Of a stretch of DNA of 64,000 nucleotides, positions 61,371 through 64,000 are shown in pieces. The number at the start of each line of letters is the position of its first letter. Within the stretch, counting starts at the first letter, position 1. The DNA is from CAZNYN01 sp964577295. Its GTDB lineage: Bacteria > Synergistota > Synergistia > Synergistales > Synergistaceae. Location of the stretch: NCBI GenBank assembly GCA_964577295.1, contig CAZNYN010000002.1, positions 1-64,000 of the forward strand. The letters run 5' to 3'. The notes beneath the pieces are model-generated. The model saw nothing but the letters and a program-made list of their open reading frames with translations, made no database searches and was not told where the DNA came from. Made by a program: the position numbers and the translations under genes.

Positions 61371-63341
61371 TTAATCTTCTTGTAAATTTTCGTGGAGAAC
61401 TCTGAGCAGTTCACCCAATGATGTCGCACTTAGTACATCTCCGTGCGGTCTGTAGGGCATCATTCCGTCAAAGACTTCTGCTATGGCACCGAGGCAGCCA
61501 TGTCTCAAATGTGAGTTGAAGGGACGTATGAAGACCCAGCCCAAGTCTTTTTTGGTAGGATTACAGCGTAAGTATGCTGTTATAAACTGCCCAAGAAGCC
61601 ATGTCCAGGCCATACCGCGGTAACGAGCCTTGATTCTCTGGTCAGGTCTTCCCTCAGAGCGCCCCTTAAATTTATCGTGCCTCGGGTCGAGAGTGCGCAG
61701 TCCGTATGTTGTATAAAGTTCGTTCCAGCAGAGTTTTACGACTTTTTCACCAAGCTCCGCACTCAGAGGTGAATACGGAAGGGATACGGCCAAAATCTGG
61801 TTCGGGCGTATTGAGAAGTCATGTTTTGACGTCTCGGGATCTACGAAGTCGTAAAGTCCGTTGATTTCGTTGCTCCAGAATGTTTCCGTAAATGCCTTGC
61901 CGCACTTTTCGGCAGCGTCTGCAAATTTTGCCTCGGCTGCGCTGTCGCCGTAACTTCCTGCAAGTTCCTGAGCGACTTTAAGGGCATTGTACCAAAGAGC
62001 GTTTACTTCAACAAGGTAGCCTTTGCGCGAGACAACGGTCTCTCCGCCTGCTACAGCATACATCCAATGGCGCCCGGGGGCTTCGTTGAGGAGATTCAGG
62101 AGCATGTTGGAATCACACACGATATCCAGTTCCGCAACACCTGACATGTAGCGTTCAACTATGGATTTTACAGCGTTCCACACGGATTCGTCTTTCTTTG
62201 ACTCCTGAATGTGCTTAAGGTATTTATCCGCGGCATAGACAAACCAAAGTCCTGTGTCTGCTCCTTCAAAGACCGGAGCCGATTCGGGGGTAATGTATGA
62301 CGGCATAGCCCACGAAGAATCTTCCGCTTTGGAGATCCAATATTTCAGAGCCCTGCAGGCGACATCTTCTCTGCCTGTCGCAAGAGCAAGCCCGGGAAGG
62401 GATATAAATGTCTCCCTTGCCTTATATTCTACGGAAGGATAGCCGGTGTATATCGGTGAAACCGGTGTCTCTCTGTCATCAACAAGATGATATGAAGCAA
62501 ATATCATATCCTGCTCCGCACTGCTGAGAGCGGGAAGGTTGGCATTTTCAAGTATATTTTCAAATCTCTCGGAAGCTTCTTTTTCCATCGCGCGGATATC
62601 ATCATATGAGTATGACTTCGGCGTGTCGGAAAGGACAACATATACTACTTCACCCTCGGATATTTCGTTTGTGACAAATCCGGGCGACCAGAGATGATCC
62701 ACAGACGGTGAATCCGGTCTGTCATCCTGTTCGTATATTATGTTTTCAAACCATAAAGGCTTAACAGACCATGTCCCTGATGTGACGCTGCAGTAGCTCA
62801 TATGTTCTCTGCCTTTTACTCCCAGAGAAGAAGCGTTCTGCTCCGCGATCTCAAAGATGTTCTTCTGCGACTCGGAGCAAACTTCCGAGTTGATTCTATG
62901 TGCGAAGAGAGGACGTAAATCAAGTCTGACCTTATCAGGCGCTGCGAGAAGTTCATATTTCAAAATTGTGCATGCCTCACCCTGAGGCATAAATATTGAT
63001 TTTTTAAGGAGTATGCTGTGAATTACGAACAACATGCTTGGAAATGGATTACCCTGGTATTCCTGAAGATAACGATACCCATCGGGATAGACAAGATCCT
63101 TGTAGCGGTTTGTCGATAGCTGATATTTTTTGTTGTGGTCGAATACTGTCTCTTCAATTTTACTGACAAGCACGGAATGCTGTGATGAACCCTCCGGACG
63201 AACTACGAGAAGACCGTGTTCTCTTCTTGTGTTGGCTCCTATTACCGTTGAAAAGCCATAGCTACCACGCCCGTTAGAAACTAGAAATTCTCTTCCTGCG
63301 CCCTTATCATAGGTGTTGACATCTGCTTTTCCCAAGTACAT
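61371..63341 (-). CDS. glycogen debranching enzyme, archaeal/bacterial GDE type
   Basis: Two-domain protein of about 656 residues. The N-terminal GDE_N domain (about 1-230) precedes an (alpha/alpha)6 amylo-alpha-1,6-glucosidase domain. Visible motifs are GADTGLWFVYA near 305, RKGYLVEVNALWYNAL near 425, and IRPNQILA near 515. It removes alpha-1,6 branches from glycogen. The ATG at 63341 has a GGGGGA ribosome binding site and overlaps whiA by 35 bases. No other glycogen gene is in the window. Confidence 0.9.
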   Translation of the reverse strand: MYLGKADVNTYDKGAGREFLVSNGRGSYGFSTVIGANTRREHGLLVVRPEGSSQHSVLVSKIEETVFDHNKKYQLSTNRYKDLVYPDGYRYLQEYQGNPFPSMLFVIHSILLKKSIFMPQGEACTILKYELLAAPDKVRLDLRPLFAHRINSEVCSESQKNIFEIAEQNASSLGVKGREHMSYCSVTSGTWSVKPLWFENIIYEQDDRPDSPSVDHLWSPGFVTNEISEGEVVYVVLSDTPKSYSYDDIRAMEKEASERFENILENANLPALSSAEQDMIFASYHLVDDRETPVSPIYTGYPSVEYKARETFISLPGLALATGREDVACRALKYWISKAEDSSWAMPSYITPESAPVFEGADTGLWFVYAADKYLKHIQESKKDESVWNAVKSIVERYMSGVAELDIVCDSNMLLNLLNEAPGRHWMYAVAGGETVVSRKGYLVEVNALWYNALKVAQELAGSYGDSAAEAKFADAAEKCGKAFTETFWSNEINGLYDFVDPETSKHDFSIRPNQILAVSLPYSPLSAELGEKVVKLCWNELYTTYGLRTLDPRHDKFKGRSEGRPDQRIKARYRGMAWTWLLGQFITAYLRCNPTKKDLGWVFIRPFNSHLRHGCLGAIAEVFDGMMPYRPHGDVLSATSLGELLRVLHENLQED

Positions 63342-64000
63342 GGCCACCATCCCCCTTCAAATGTTTGTGTAATAGATTGTCTAACTTGCGCCATCTATAT
63401 TCTACCGTACTTTTGCTAATTGGTCTCGGTAAACTTTGGCCTAATTCTTTTAAAGATATGCTCGGGCTGATTTTTCTGGCAAAAATTAAGTCTTTCAGCG
63501 GGTCAGGAAGTTCTTCCACCAATCCCAAATCCTCCAACTGCTTTATAACTTGCAGTTGGCTCTGCGCCGCGTTTAGGCTTTTGTTTATATTAGCAGCGTC
63601 ACAGTTGACAAGTTTGTTGGCGTGGCTCCTCATTGAACGGTATATTGCCGTCTCTTCGAGAGCAAGCGCGCTTTGTACAAAACCAAGCCGTGATAAAAAC
63701 GTGACTATCTGCTGCTGGTCTCTAAGCATCAACTCCTTATTTTCAGATTTTTTTCTTATTCCCAGCGAAAAACCGGCTGATTTTAATATGCTTTGAAGCC
63801 TTTCAACTGCACCGTTGGCTGTAGGAGGACGCATAACCAAGTGATAGCCTGCCTTTGGAATGTAGAGCGAGCCGCAGCTCCCCCACAGTCCTCTGACCCA
63901 GTTCCAATTCCTGGTACGCCTTCCGAATTTCGAGCTGTGCGCCAGAGCTTTTTCGGCCGTCTGAGCACTTATATAAAATGATATGCGCCCCTTTTGCTGT
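63307..64000 (-). CDS. whiA: DNA-binding protein WhiA, 5' end beyond the window
   Basis: The open frame runs off the right edge; the visible 3' part is about 230 codons. The fold is the degenerate LAGLIDADG homing-endonuclease domain (WVRGLWGSCGSLYIPKAGYH) followed by a helix-turn-helix (SLKELGQSLPRPISKSTVEY), the WhiA layout. WhiA controls division genes in Actinobacteria and Firmicutes. The TTG at 63840 is internal, not the start. The 3' end overlaps the debranching enzyme gene. Confidence 0.9.
   Translation of the reverse strand, partial: QQKGRISFYISAQTAEKALAHSSKFGRRTRNWNWVRGLWGSCGSLYIPKAGYHLVMRPPTANGAVERLQSILKSAGFSLGIRKKSENKELMLRDQQQIVTFLSRLGFVQSALALEETAIYRSMRSHANKLVNCDAANINKSLNAAQSQLQVIKQLEDLGLVEELPDPLKDLIFARKISPSISLKELGQSLPRPISKSTVEYRWRKLDNLLHKHLKGDGGHVLGKSRCQHL

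Noticed and set aside
1..64000. CRISPR arrays, prophage, transposases, integron or defence islands
   Set aside because: No direct repeat arrays and no recombinase, transposase, phage or restriction genes were seen. Base composition and gene density look even throughout.

Overview
This 64 kb window is a dense, ordinary-looking stretch of bacterial chromosome of moderate GC (about 45-48% by eye, not computed). It carries about 60 protein genes, mostly housekeeping, with very short or overlapping junctions and many TTG/GTG starts. There is no rRNA, tRNA, CRISPR array, prophage or insertion sequence that I can see. The gene set fits an anaerobic, amino-acid-fermenting bacterium: arginine deiminase plus ornithine carbamoyltransferase, histidine ammonia-lyase plus imidazolonepropionase, and a [4Fe-4S] family-4 uracil-DNA glycosylase. 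Gene order and the odd fusions (RpiB-Upp, P-loop plus Asp23-like) make me favour Synergistota. That is an inference from memory of such genomes, not a proven assignment.

Layout. 1-367: AT-rich edge with no clear gene. 368-11556 (+): tig-clpP-clpX-lon-engB-valS-folC-pgeF (protein folding and quality control, then tRNA charging and folate). 11606-12577: a GnnA-like sugar-nucleotide dehydrogenase, closed by a terminator. 12685-24690 (+): a small membrane protein, meaB, an rpiB-upp fusion, wecA-wecB-murA (UDP-GlcNAc use), a P-loop/Asp23 protein, family-4 udg, then uppS-cdsA-dxr-rseP-ispG (isoprenoid, phospholipid and envelope). 24736-27094: arcA and argF/arcB with a strong promoter. 27255-34000: nadE, yebC, ruvC-ruvA-ruvB, DUF2905, a SpoIID-like protein, queA and a glutaredoxin-like protein. 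34071-40766 (minus): hutI and hutH, then the serine operon (class V aminotransferase, serA, histidine-phosphatase-family enzyme). 41229-46145 (+): mltG, a small conserved protein, tldD and ftsK. rpmB (minus) is divergent from xseB-ispA-dxs-tlyA-nadK-recN (+), which is followed by rplU-rpmA, obgE, nadD, an LCP protein, rsfS and a HIT protein. 58162-61259 (minus): gap-pgk-tpiA. 61371-64000 (minus): a glycogen-debranching enzyme and the 3' part of whiA.

The genes cooperate in a few themes. Five isoprenoid-route genes (dxs, dxr, ispG, ispA, uppS) feed undecaprenyl phosphate, which WecA uses. RuvABC, RecN, Udg, XseB and FtsK serve DNA maintenance. Glycolysis (gap-pgk-tpiA) supplies 3-phosphoglycerate to the serine operon.

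The most interesting find is regulatory. Upstream of the serine operon (minus strand, about 40797-41058) there is a near-consensus promoter, a 33-codon reading frame with nine serine codons plus Cys and Gly codons and a good ribosome binding site, and an intrinsic terminator just before the first gene. This is the full anatomy of a serine-responsive transcription attenuator. The two hut genes also each have an inverted repeat placed immediately downstream of their predicted promoters. Other items are an RpiB-Upp fusion, an apparent AUA start for pgeF, a structured valS leader, and a 60-bp AT-rich inverted repeat between the convergent HIT and tpiA genes.
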